NCBI RefSeq assembly: GCF_010093535.1
Contig: NW_022985198.1
Coordinates: 572,100 to 636,099 of the forward strand
From: Lindgomyces ingoldianus
Taxonomy: Eukaryota > Ascomycota > Dothideomycetes > Pleosporales > Lindgomycetaceae
Direction: 5' to 3'
DNA length: 64,000 nucleotides
Under the pieces are notes generated by a model, which saw only the letters and a program-made list of their open reading frames with translations, did no database searches and was not told the origin of the DNA. Made by a program: the position numbers and the translations under genes. Below are positions 20,123 to 31,706 of the stretch, piece by piece; within the stretch, counting starts at the first letter, position 1; each line of letters opens with the position of its first letter.

Positions 20123-23100
20123 CATGCCAAGAAGACACTAGTACACAAATAGTATAGATACTTTCAGACCCCTGCTAGGGCTTCTTCCTTCTTAGCTGCC
20201 GTCTAAGGGACTTTAGTGCAGCGCAACATGTGCAAAGCTTTGTCTATTAACTTACTAGAAACTTCTATATAAGATACTATTATACATAGCTTATTACAGC
20301 GCCTATAATTAAAATTAATTACTTAAAGAGTATATATAATTTACTTTAAACTATTTTTAAATAAATTTTTAACATTTTAACTATAAAAATTATAGGCTTA
20401 GCATTACACACATTCTAACGCGTAACTGTTCTTCTTAACTCTGTTTTTTACTAGTCTATCTACTTGCGTTTAACTATTAATAATAGCTAAGATTAACTAA
20501 CCTACTTTAATTTAGCCTTTAGAACACGCTCTCTGTCTTAAATAAAGCATGCTAGGTTTAAAGGCTGCTGCACAGATTTAAAATAGTAATATATAGTACA
20601 AGCAGAATAGTCCTAATCTATAATTAAGTTATTTAGTAGATGCATAAGTGTTACCTAGTTTAGTAAATTATAGTAAAAAGTGCGCCTATTATAATTAAGT
20701 ATTACTTATTAAGTGTTGCTAGGCACCTTGTTAATAAGACTCTAGGTCCTTTACTAGAACACTAAAAAGCGCTATACTAATAAGAATCTAAGCTGTATAA
20801 AAAAAGATTACACATATTCTTTTATTTAATAAAGATAATAATATCTTTATAACTATTTATATAGTTACAGTTTAATGTTAGAAACTATATAGTGTTAGCT
20901 TATAAAAGCCCTTTATTTAAAATACTTTTTTTTTTTTACTTAGTAAGAGGAAACTATATACTAAGTAGGTCTATGTTGTCTAACGCCTTATCTTTAGTTT
21001 AGGTAATATAATTCTAGTTGCAAAGACTAGGTTTAGTAAGAGTATTACACTATATATGTATTTAGTAATAATAGAGTATATAACACTTTAGATTATCCTA
21101 TTATTAAAGCTTAAAAAAAAGTAAAAAAAAAAGATTATAAAATATTTTAAAGCTTATTTATGCTTTATTACTATAAAAATAAAGGATTTTAATTCTAAAC
21201 TCTTTAGTAAAATTTTTAAAAAATGTTATACATATATCTTTTTTAGCCCTAAGTAGGCAATCTTTTTAGTGTTTTATTATCTTTTTTTTATAAGCAGCTT
21301 TATAGACTAAGTCTAACTAGTTATAATTAATAAGTGCTATGTTATTTAGCAGTAGTGTAAATTTTAAACAGCATATATCTAGTTTTATAAGCTTTATTAG
21401 ATAATGTGTTTTATAACTCTCTTCTTTATATGTATAGTAACTTTAGATGCTGCAACTAAGGCCTAGCTTCTTAAAAGTAGATGTTTTTAAGCGCTAGCAA
21501 CTAGTAATAATAACACTTCTATGTAGCTAAAAATTATACGCACCTTTATTAACAGGCTAGAGATTACTATTAGGATTGTCCTAATCCTAACTAGCTGCTA
21601 GACGTTATATAACTAGCTTCTAAACTATATAGATATAGAAATTAATATAGAAACATTACAAATTATCTTTTTATACATTCTAAAAATAATTATATTTCTA
21701 GATAAAAGAAATAAAATTACTACTTTAGCCTAGCTTTTTTAAAGTTAACTTCTAAAAAAAAGCTGTCTACTTACAGATATTTAATTAGTGTTAGTAGTAT
21801 ATATAAGGCACATATTAAAGTTTAACTAAGCTTAAATATATGCTAATTTTTTAAAGGACAAGTCTTTAATCTAAGTTACTATTACTACAACTGCGCTTAG
21901 AATAGGTATAGATCTGTCTAATATCTAGTGTGTCTATTAGTAGTTAATTTTAATTACAGATAATATTAAAGACTTAATCTAGTAGTTTAGTTATAAAGTA
22001 AAAAGACCTAGATAACATGCAACTACTATACTATTTATTTTATATTATGCCTTTAACTGCCTTAGGAGAGGGCTAGTAGACTGCTTTAGATTAAAGCAGT
22101 TATAAAGTTAGTAAGCTAGTAAAAAAAAAAAAGTTAATATAAAATAAGTTAGTGTTTATTATTTATGCTTTATACTATGTCTACTATGTTAGACTTGTCT
22201 AAGGGCAATTACTTTAACTATACTAGCACACTAGTAGGGACAGTAACAAACTAGGTAAGGTAGGGAATATTAGCTAGTTAAGATGTATAGAAGTAGGTCT
22301 AGTTAGCTTATTATAAACTACTAGGCATATTAATAGTGCTAGAATAGTTAAAAGTAGAGCTCTAGTTGCGTAAGAGTATCTGCCCTAAGTAGTTAGATCT
22401 AATTATGTTAAAGTGCTACTAAAAGTTTATTCTTTAGTATTTCTAGAATAAGCTTATAATTTTGTTAACTTAAAGTCTACTTTTACTACTAAAAAAGTGC
22501 TGTACTAGCTATAATCTATTTCTAGTTAAAAATACTTAAGAGCTAAGTCTAGTTACGCAGCTAACTACGCCTTTACTAAAGGCTAAGGCTAAAGTTGCCT
22601 TTAAGCAAATCTAGGTTAAATATAGTAAAGTAGCACTTTCTATCTACATTAATAATAAGAACATATTATAAAGGCCTAGTTTTTTTATATTTATAGTTAA
22701 TAAAGTTTTTATTTTGCTACCTAAATTTATTTTTATACTAGTTAAGTTTTAATAAAAACTAGCCTATAAAGTTAGAAAAGCTTAAAATGCTATAAAGTTT
22801 AGTATAGTGTTTACTTAAAAACACTTTTTTAATACTAGTGTTCTACTGCAGTAGTAATATCTTAACATATATAGGCTAGGCTTCTACGCCTTTTTTTGTA
22901 GTATTATAAATAGTGTTTGTGCGCTCTATTAGCAACAGTTCCCTAAGTAATATATAAAGAAAAAAAGTAATAAAGACTTATTATTAAATTTAACTACTTT
23001 TTAGTAAAGTAGCACTCTCTCTACTCTTCTAAGACTTACTTTAAAAGATAAAAACAACTAAGTTACATTATAGGCTGCGCGCGCTTTCTAATTATGTGTA

Positions 23101-26100
23101 GCCTATTATAAGCGCATTTATAGGCAAGCAGTAGTTACTGCTGTCTCTGTAGGCGTCTTGTCTGCAAAGGAGGCGCCTGTCTCTATTAGCCCTGCAGGTC
23201 TATGTCTGCTGTCTACATTAGAGTTGTCTGCTATATTATGTCTTGTAACTGCAAATATGTTGTTTTTATTAGCATATATACTATTAAATCCTTTATCTTT
23301 ACTTAATATTACTATGTAGTATAATAACAGCAGCTAACCTAGTTTAGCACTTATAACTAAAAGCGCCTTTTTTTTATTTTTATTTATTAAAACTTTATTA
23401 TATAGATAAGTGTTATTTAATATTACTTCCTTAGCTATAAATATATAGTTACGTAGAGTCTAATTTAATAGTATATTACAGAAGCAGCGTAGGTCTTAGC
23501 TTGCTAAAAGTAGAGTTAGAGAAAAACTAGTGCAGCTGTATTAAATAAGAGATTATAGTAATAGTAGAGCATAAAGAAGTATATTGCTAACTTTAAAAGC
23601 ATAGTGTTTAAAGCTATTTTAGTAGTTATTTTAGAAAAGAAAGTAATAAGAGTTATTATGCAGGTTGTAGGGCTTATCTAGGCGCACTAGAAGCAGGTTA
23701 GCTAGCGCTAAAAGTAATAAATAGTATAAGTTAGTCTTAATTTAAAACACAACATAGTTTATTATCTAGAGTAAAAGAAAGTAGCAAAAGTAATTAAGTG
23801 TAGTAATCTAATTAGTAAGTTCTACTAGGTAACTTACGCTATAGCAGAGGTTAGTAGTAAAGAGCGTAAGAGAACAGAGGATAGTTAAGCGCGCTAGTTC
23901 TAGTGTTTTATAGTAAAAGCTGCAACCTTTCTAGATTAGGCAGTCTATAATATTAAGCGTGTATGTTGCAGCTAATGTCTATTTTTGCATTTATAATTGC
24001 ACTTATTATTACAACTTTACGCGCAGTCTTTATTATAATTATAGCTTCTTTTATCTTATTTATTTTTTTTTAAGCTAATTTTATTTTTTTTTATAGTTAT
24101 ATTTATATTTACTTTTATAACTACTGCCTTCTTTATAAGTGTTGCTGCGCTTGTAACTCTATTTATAACTATAGACATAGCTATAGTTATAATATCTACT
24201 TTATTTACTTTTTTTAAGCTAATTTTATTCTCTTTTTACTTATTTAAGGTGCTCTGTAACTTATATTATCTTAACATAAATTACGCCTACTAATTAAGCT
24301 AGCACTTACTATACACATAACAGCAACTGCTTCTAACAGCTAGCGTTTTACAGCATATAAAGGCAGGCTATTTCTTAACTTTCTGCTTTTTTTTACTTTT
24401 AGCATTACCTTTAGCACTAACCTTTTACACTTTACTTTTAGCATTAACCTGCTTAATAGCTTTTTACTTTTTACTTTTTACTTTTTACTACTTGCTTTTT
24501 ACTTTTTTATTTAATAGTAAGCTACTATATATAATTTATACATGTCTAAAACTAATAAAGTAAAGTAGATAAAGTATTAACTTACTTTCTAACTTTACTT
24601 TTTACCTTCTTAAGCTGTCTATCTTAACTACTATCTACCTTACACACGCTAGCTATAACTATAGTCTACTACAAAAATGTCTATAAAGTCTGCAAAAAGT
24701 ACTAGCTGTTTATTAGTAAGGTAGACCTTACTAGCATGCTACAAGCCTATAATACCTTTACTGCGCTAGCAATAGCCTGCTTAAGAGCTAATAAGAATGT
24801 GCTTAACCTTAGCACTAGCGCTAGAAGAGCTATTATTGCTGTAAAGCTTATAGTAGGCAACAGCGTCTATGTAGGCGTAGACATAGTATAAGGCTTCTTT
24901 AATATTAATGTCTTTACCTACCTTACACATAAAAAGCTTACGCGCGCTTTAGCTAGCTAGGATAACTAAAAAGTGTTTCTTCTTAAAGCTAGTGTTACAT
25001 AGAGAGACCTTCTAAACTTTATTATAGTGTGTGTTAGCTACCTTATTAAGTTTAACATTATATTTACTGTCTACCTTTTTAACACTATTATGCTTACTTA
25101 TTATTAATAAGCCCTTTAGACCTAAAAGAAAATGCTAGCGCTTAGTAGCTGCCTTATTCTTACTATGTTTTTCTACTTTTTTTATAATTTTACTACATAG
25201 TTTAAACCTAACGCTACTAAGGCCTTTAAATGCGTCTTTATTATTAAGTATAATTTAGAGGATCTGCTTTAGCTACTTACTAAAGAAAAGCTAATAGCTT
25301 AACTTAAAGTTATTATTACTACTTAGATCTTACTAAACTTTATTTAGGCTAAGAAGTGTAAGTAAGTAAAAAACACAGCTATAATAGTCTAAATATATAT
25401 TAAGTAATGTAGTAATATTAGTAAAAGTAACATGTTTAGTCTAAAGCACATGCTTTTATCTCTACTACTTAAGAAGTTACACTAGATAAGCGCTTAACAG
25501 CTCTAGGCCTAAGGGGCTGTATATAAAATAAGTAAGCTCTAATGCTGCAGTTGCCTTTACTAGGCTATAGTAAAGGCTAAGGATCCTAACATTGCCCTCC
25601 TCTAGGGCTCTAGGCAGCTCTGTGCGCTTGTAGAGGGCCTGCAGACTGCAGCAGCTAGTCTTGTAAGTTAGTTCCCCTAGAAGATGTTGCCTTCTATCTT
25701 ATTTTATGCAGATTATGCCTAGGCTAGTGTTCTTATTAAGCTGCAGCGCAGGTAAATAGACTAGTTTAAGGGTAAAAGTAGTTAGCTTAGGTTAAGTTTC
25801 TTATAGTAGTTTCTATGTACATAGACTTCTATAAAGCTATATAATAGCATTACATAGCTAGAATAAATAGACAAATTAGACTAACTTATAAGTACACTAT
25901 ACACTTTTAATATTATGTAACTAAGATAGCTATAACATGTTTATGTTAGACTAGTTAGTATCTCTAGAGTCTAAAGGCGCATAAAAAATATTATTAACTA
26001 CTTTAGTATGTGCAGCAGCGTAAACAAACTTAGCCTTATTAAGGTTAATTAACTTTAGGTTAATAATAATAAGACTTAGTAAAATACTCTAAGCTAGTTA

Positions 26101-29010
26101 AATAATATTTTAGTTAAATTTTATAACTTTTTTATTAAGCTTATTAAGACTTATTTAAATAATATTAAAACTTATTACTACTGCATTATACTAAGCATTA
26201 GATAAGTAAGAATATATATTTTTTTTTTTTAAAGCTAACTTACTAGCATAAAAACTTTTTAGGTAATAGACTAATAAGTATAATTATTCTTTAACTTCTT
26301 ACTAAAACTATACTCTAGGCTAGCTTAAAGATAGGTAGTATATCTACTAGTTAGTGCTAGGTAGTTAAATGTTAAGTTTACATTATGTGTTTTATTCTTT
26401 AGGTTCTGTATATCTAGCTTATATATATAGTTTACATGCTTAAGTGTAAAGTTAATAGCTTTAAACATATCTTCTTGCCTAGTAATATTTACTAGACTAG
26501 AGGCTAGAATAGCACACTAAAGTTCTAGGTTAGACACCTTATCTATAAGAAGCCACTGTAGGTGTAGCATCTTAAGACTATAGCGCTATTAGTTGCTGCT
26601 ATAAAATAAGATAATTAATAGATTAACTATTTAGCAAATTAGGCTAATATTACTAAACTTAATAGCGCACTTAAGTGTAAGAAATACCTTAATTTCTTAA
26701 AAGTATTAATAAAGTGTTATAAGATTACTAGTAATAAAAGCACTGCCTTTTTAAACCTAGTATGTAAAGATGCTTAGCTAGATACTATTAAGAACCTCTT
26801 TATACTGCACTAGTATAAGACAATAGATAGCATTATTAACTAGGCCTAGTAATTTCTTATAAGTAGATGTGTTAAAGTTGCTAATTATTTTAGTAAAATA
26901 ACCTTAATAAGCTATTTTAGTATAGAAAAAAAAAAGAATTTAAGTATCTTAACTTAACTAAATAAGTAAAGTAACTAAATAATACTTAATGTTATTATAG
27001 TTAATACTAGTTTACTTCTAGTAAGTAATATTATAAAGTATATTTAAAAAAGACTTAACACTATTAGGACTGCTCTAATAAGTTCTAATAATTATATAAG
27101 TTAAAGCCTAAAAAATATAGAAATATGCAGAAAGGCTAACTATCTAGTTGCAGTAATTATATAGACAGCAAGCAAGCTGCTACTTATAACAGACACTTTA
27201 GATATGCTCTACTGTCTTCTAATTACTCTATATTAGCTAAAGATAATTAGAAAATATAGTAAAAGTATTAAATAAAAAGTCTTTACTTAGCCTAAACTAC
27301 TTAATTTAGATGTTATTATAAACTTTATATATCTTCTTAATAGTACCTTTATTATAAAAGATAGCACTAAGGTTTTAGACCTAACTAACTAGCTGCAGCA
27401 GAAGAACATTAACTAACAGCATACTTAGGAGGGCTATAGCATGTAAATTAAACATTAACTATATAGCAGCTCTGTGCACAGAACTTACTGCACTTAAAAA
27501 ATAATAATATGTAATCTCCTTTAATATTAAATCTTGTTTTATACTAGGGGCCTAGTATATAGATTCTACTTAAAAGGGAATAGTATAGTTAAGTATGCTC
27601 TATTAAAGACTGCCTTTTAGTAGCTACAGGCACTTAACAGCAAGAGCAGTTATAAGATTACACATAATCTATATTAGCACACTTAGAGCATAATTACAGG
27701 TTTAGTCTAAATAGTTAAAATTATTATAAATAATAATAAGCTAAGAGTTTTAAGCTATAGTTATTACTATTCTAGTAAACTTTTTAGCACTAGAATTAAA
27801 GAAGGATGTTAGAGAACATACTTACTAAACTTTTAACTATTCTATAACATGTCTAATTTCTTTATTAATAATCTTATAAAAGTTATATAAGCTAAGACTA
27901 GACATAACTTTAATAACACACCTTTTTATATTACTACTATAAAGATAATGTCTAAGCATTTTTAAAAGATAATTTAATTACTTCCTAGCACACTTTTACA
28001 TAATAATAGAAGTAATTAAGTAGAGAGCAGAATTAGTTAATACTTTTTTTACCTTATAACTAGACTAAGCACTCTAATAGTTTTGCATTAGATTTTAAAG
28101 TAATAAAAACTACTTTAGTATAGTAACTATAATCTAGCTATTAGAATTGCTAATATTAAAGCTACTTATCTTTACTTTAGTCTTAATATTATACTTTATA
28201 AAAAGAAAGTGTGCTACTAATAAGTTAAGTTTATATAACAGCTTTTTAATATTAACTATATTTTTAGATGCATATTAATCTCTTAAGAGTATCTCTAAAC
28301 TATATAGTTGTTCTAAAGCTACATAAATATGCAATATGTAGGTAGCAGATAGATAGGTATATAAGACTAAATTAACATAAAAAGTATGTAAAAAGTTACT
28401 AATACTAAAATTAAGCTATTTTAGAAGCTAGAGTACTTTTACAAGTTTATCTGCCTAAGATATAGGGGGCTAGTAAGTAGTTAGTAGGTGTGTGTTAGAC
28501 AAAGGATTAAGAGAGTTAGGCAGCAGAGAAGATAATAAAAGCATAAAAAGTAGTAAAAATAACTTTATAGTATACTATAGATTAAAATGCTAGAAAGTAG
28601 AAAAGCCTTAAAATAATGTTATTAAAATAGAAGATATAATAAAGCTAGTAAAGTAAGTAAGTAGTAAGCATTAAGTAAAAAGATAATAATAAATAATATG
28701 TTTTTACACATAAAAGCTAAAATTTTTTTATTAAAGTAAAATTAATTATAGGTATAGTACTAATAATAGTATAAAAAAAGTAAAAGAGTTATAGCTACCT
28801 AAAAGAGGCTAAAAATTATTAAGAAGTTAATTTTCTAGCTATAGTTAAGAAAATTAAAAGCATTACACTTACACAGGCGCACTAAAGTCTCTTAGACAGG
28901 AGGAGCTTTAAGAAAATTATAGCTTCTAATTAGTTTAGAAAAAACTTAGTAGACTGTAAGAAAACAGCTTTACTTTAAGGAGTATAGTGTGGCGCTAATT
29001 AAAGCCTCGA

Positions 29011-29030
29011 CTGTCTGAGCTCGCTGAGAT
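29011..29030 (-). repeat. Right terminal inverted repeat
   Basis: CTGTCTGAGCTCGCTGAGAT is the reverse complement of the left repeat apart from 2 mismatches. Confidence 0.85.
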
Positions 29031-29042
29031 AACCCCCCTTTT
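29031..29042 (+). repeat. Right target-site duplication (12 bp)
   Basis: AACCCCCCTTTT is identical to 20091-20102. Confidence 0.85.
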
Positions 29043-29433
29043 CGGAATACCGCAGCGTTTCAATGCGGCAACACATGTAGTTAGTAGCTTGTGCATGCCG
29101 AAAAATCAGGTTCTGTCGCTACGTGACGGTGTAGATATAGCTCATGGAGGGTGGGTAGTGGACATGGGTGGACCTATCCGAACTCAGTGTACATGCGTGT
29201 GTTAACGCTCAGCTCATGCAGGTGAATTCTTGTTCAGTTCGCCGCGTCGGGTCTAGCTCGTTTGAGCGGTCTCATGTCGCACTAAACAGGGCACTCTGGG
29301 CAGAAGCGAAATTGATTGAACTACGAGAAGATGATAGTACAACTAATTTTAACGTAGGCTTTGGAGAAGAGTACAGATTAGTTGGACACGTGAAATAATA
29401 AAGTTCTTCTCTTTTCCTATTGGCATCTTCAGG

Positions 29434-29676
29434 TCTTTGTTTCTATCCTGATCTGTTGCATGGGGCGCGCGGTGTAGCCGGCATGTACCGGTGAAGCGAG
29501 TAGCTGAATATATGTTAGGTTGGTCTTACAACAGTTAGACTTAAAGTGAAAGGATTGTTCTTGTTCACTTCTATTTGTTGTGGACGCGTGTATGTCTCAA
29601 AGCTTTACTTCTGTACGGAGTTGCTTGCGATGCAAGAGGCGGTAGAGCCGGTATATATCGGTGAGGAGAGTAGCTG
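29434..29676 (+). repeat. Diverged direct repeat, two units of about 73 bp, 169 bp apart
   Basis: Unit 1 (29434-29506) includes GTAGCCGGCATGTACCGGTG then GTAGCTG. Unit 2 (29603-29676) includes GTAGAGCCGGTATATATCGG then GTAGCTG. Both lie within 460 bp upstream of the secreted-protein gene at 29888. Confidence 0.6.
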
Positions 29677-29771
29677 GGAGGTGGTACGGTGGCATCTCAT
29701 GTTCATCCATTCTCATCACGCCAACCTCCTGGAAACACGGTAGATATCCCACAACCCGACCTTCCACTCCA

Positions 29772-29780
29772 TATATTTAA
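29772..29780 (+). promoter_or_regulatory. TATA-like box for the secreted-protein gene
   Basis: CCATATATTTAATCC lies about 115 bp upstream of the ATG, followed by a long C/A-rich leader (cctcccacaaccaccatcac), typical of strongly expressed fungal genes. Confidence 0.5.
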
Positions 29781-29887
29781 TCCTATTCCCCTCCCACAAC
29801 CACCATCACAAAAATCACACCCTTCAACTCTATCAATCCTCCAACAACCCATTTTCTCAAAACAACCCATCTCGCCATCTCGCCATC

Positions 29888-30342
29888 ATGAAGCTCTCCG
29901 CTCTCACCCTCTTAGCCCTTACATCCGCCATCTCCGCCTCCCCTGCGGCTTCCCCCAGTCCTAACGACCTCTCTGCCCGCGCCACAAAATGCAATCCCGG
30001 TGCTGTGTACTGCGGCTGGTGGTTGATTGACCAGAACGGTAATTTCCTCCCCAAAACCGTCACCCATCCAATAACCCCTCCCTACAATTCCACCCATTTT
30101 CACCAACTACTCTCCATCCTAACCCCCCAGCTCTTTTAAAGTACTTTACTGAATGTGTGATATTAGGTTGGGACCCCGCCCCCCTCCGCAGAACTCTCTG
30201 CAACGTGCTCGGGAAATGCGATTTTAATTCGGGAGACGCTTGGAATAGTCTTTGGCTGTGTACTGGAGATTGGACGGTCGAACCGAAGGCAGTTTGTGGG
30301 GGGAAGGATAGTTGTGGTGGGGGGTTGGCGCATTGTGTTTAG
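29888..30342 (+). CDS. Small cysteine-rich secreted protein, 108 aa, candidate effector
   Basis: Exon 1 is 29888..30038, intron 30039..30166 (128 bp, GTAATT..ATTAG with a TTTACTGAAT branch element), exon 2 30167..30342; the junction is after base 1 of a Gly codon. Residues 1-18 (MKLSALTLLALTSAISAS) are a clear signal peptide followed by an Ala/Ser/Pro-rich stretch. The mature part has eight cysteines (TKCNPGAVYCGWW, TLCNVLGKC, WLCTGDW, AVCGGKDSC, AHC), enough for four disulfides, plus many Trp and Gly residues. Small size, secretion and even Cys number are the usual profile of fungal effectors or other apoplastic proteins, but I recognise no named family. The gene starts about 860 bp from the RIP-mutated element, a common setting for such genes. 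Confidence 0.78.
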
Positions 30343-31370
30343 CTTTGAGCCTTGGGGTTGGGGTTGTGGAATATGGGGATGGAATGGAATGCCGGGAGGG
30401 GAGGGGGTTGGGAGTTTTTGGGGGATTAGGGGGATTAGGGGGGAGAATGGAAAGAGGGCGGTATAGAAGTAGACGACGCTCGTTAGATTCCTGTTTCTAA
30501 AGTTAGATATAGAGTATCTCTGTCTGTGTCCTCATTGAAAATCTTTAGGGTTCAAATAACAACAAATACCCCTCATGATCTCACCTATTTACTTATTATC
30601 TGCAACCCTCCCTTTCGTTCAATCAGCGGAGGGGATATCAGCGGATTTCGGCGCTCGATGGCGACGCGATGGTATGTTTTGACGTTACCAAAGTAGGTAT
30701 CGCTACAGACCGCATCTCGAAGTGTATAGGATGGCTGTTGTCGAAGCTGGTTTCGACGCTGAGACGCGTTGGCTGACTAAATAAGCGCTAAGCCTTTTTA
30801 AGTCGCGGCGCTGCTCCCGATCCTGGGTTAGATTAGGATATTCCGAGCGCTTGTGCGATCCACGCGGCCACATATCTTACAGTAAAATACCCACGGATAT
30901 ACTACGTCGTGTAAAGTGGGAGGTGCAGGGTCACTCGCATTAGCCAGGATCGGTGACTCGCTTCCGCTGGAGGTACCGATCGACGTGGCGGCCCTGCACG
31001 AAATTGCGCCCCGCAACGCGCATAGGGCTGATGATGACTTCCTAGCATCAGAGGGAGGTTCTGAGGCTCGGACAAGGCTATTCTACGAAAATTTGGAGCG
31101 GTAAGGACTTAAGGTTAGCACTATAGGGAGGGAAGTCTGTTACGCCACGAAAGAAGGTGCTATAAATCAGGCTCGGACACAACAATACGAACGTAATTTT
31201 TAAGGAAGAGTGGATCATAGACATTTAAGGTTAGCTACAGCAGATTATTTTCATAAAGCTATAGCAATATTCGTTGTGCGCGTGAGCTTTCTACTTGCTC
31301 AAAGTCAAAGTACCCCTCATTTGTCTCGCCACACAGGGTGTCTCGCTACGCAGGGAGGCACGTTAACCTT
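30343..31370. other. Intergenic, no supported gene
   Basis: The first 170 bp downstream of the secreted-protein stop are strongly G-rich (runs of GGGG). A 62-codon frame at 30916-31104 reads plausibly but has no ATG start in a good context and no family match. Confidence 0.4.
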
Positions 31371-31706
31371 CTAATTTCCAGGGCTTGGAGTAACAATTGC
31401 ATCTTGCGATGCAAGGAAAAAGTCATGCTGTTCTTGCAACAGAGTTCTATGGAGGGCAATAAAAGCCTGCCATACGCCCGGTACATGTGCTAGAAAGCAA
31501 GTAATACCGGCGTCGCGTATTTGATCACTAGAGGGAAATCGTTCTATTCTATTGCTTCCGCTGAATTGACGGGTAGGCAATTCAGAAGTTTGGTTTGGTA
31601 CAATGTCATTGGGAGGAGGACCTCGATGCGATAGCTGAGGGTGGGGGCTTGAGGTGGGCCTTTTTAGATTGGTTGGAACTGGGATTGAATCGCTTCCTCG
31701 CCCCAT
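31371..31706 (-). pseudogene. Fragment resembling a fungal EST1-like (telomerase-associated) protein
   Basis: A 111-codon ATG frame begins with a Pro/Ser-rich disordered part and contains WQAFIALHRTLLQEQHDF then FLASQ. From memory, this closely resembles the LHRTLLHEHHDFFLASQHPS block at the start of the Est1 DNA/RNA-binding region in fungal EST1/SMG-type proteins. In those proteins the block is followed by hundreds of helical residues; here it stops after about eight more residues (DAIVTPSPGN). I therefore read it as a detached gene fragment or decayed copy, not a functional gene. A short intact gene that borrowed this exon cannot be ruled out. Confidence 0.5.

Larger units (their letters stand above)
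20103..29030. mobile_element. RIP-degraded TIR transposon, 8.9 kb, superfamily unknown
   Basis: The block is bounded by imperfect 20-bp terminal inverted repeats (left ATCTCAGCTAGCTCAGACGG; right, reverse-complemented, ATCTCAGCGAGCTCAGACAG; 18 of 20 match) and flanked by an exact 12-bp direct repeat. The inside is extremely TA-rich with TAG/TAA stops in every frame, as expected from C-to-T RIP mutation on both strands. Some less mutated stretches (about 23060-23260, 24680-24960 and 25530-25700) still show coding-like sequence when TAG is read as former CAG or TGG codons, but I could not match them to a known transposase. A 12-bp duplication is longer than usual for Mutator-like elements (8-11 bp) and does not fit Tc1/mariner, hAT or PIF. 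No open reading frame survives. Confidence 0.85.
29043..29887. other. Intergenic, upstream region of the secreted-protein gene
   Basis: No gene is supported; the 76-codon frame at 29168-29398 has no ATG start and no recognised motif. A direct duplication occupies 29434-29676. Confidence 0.4.
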
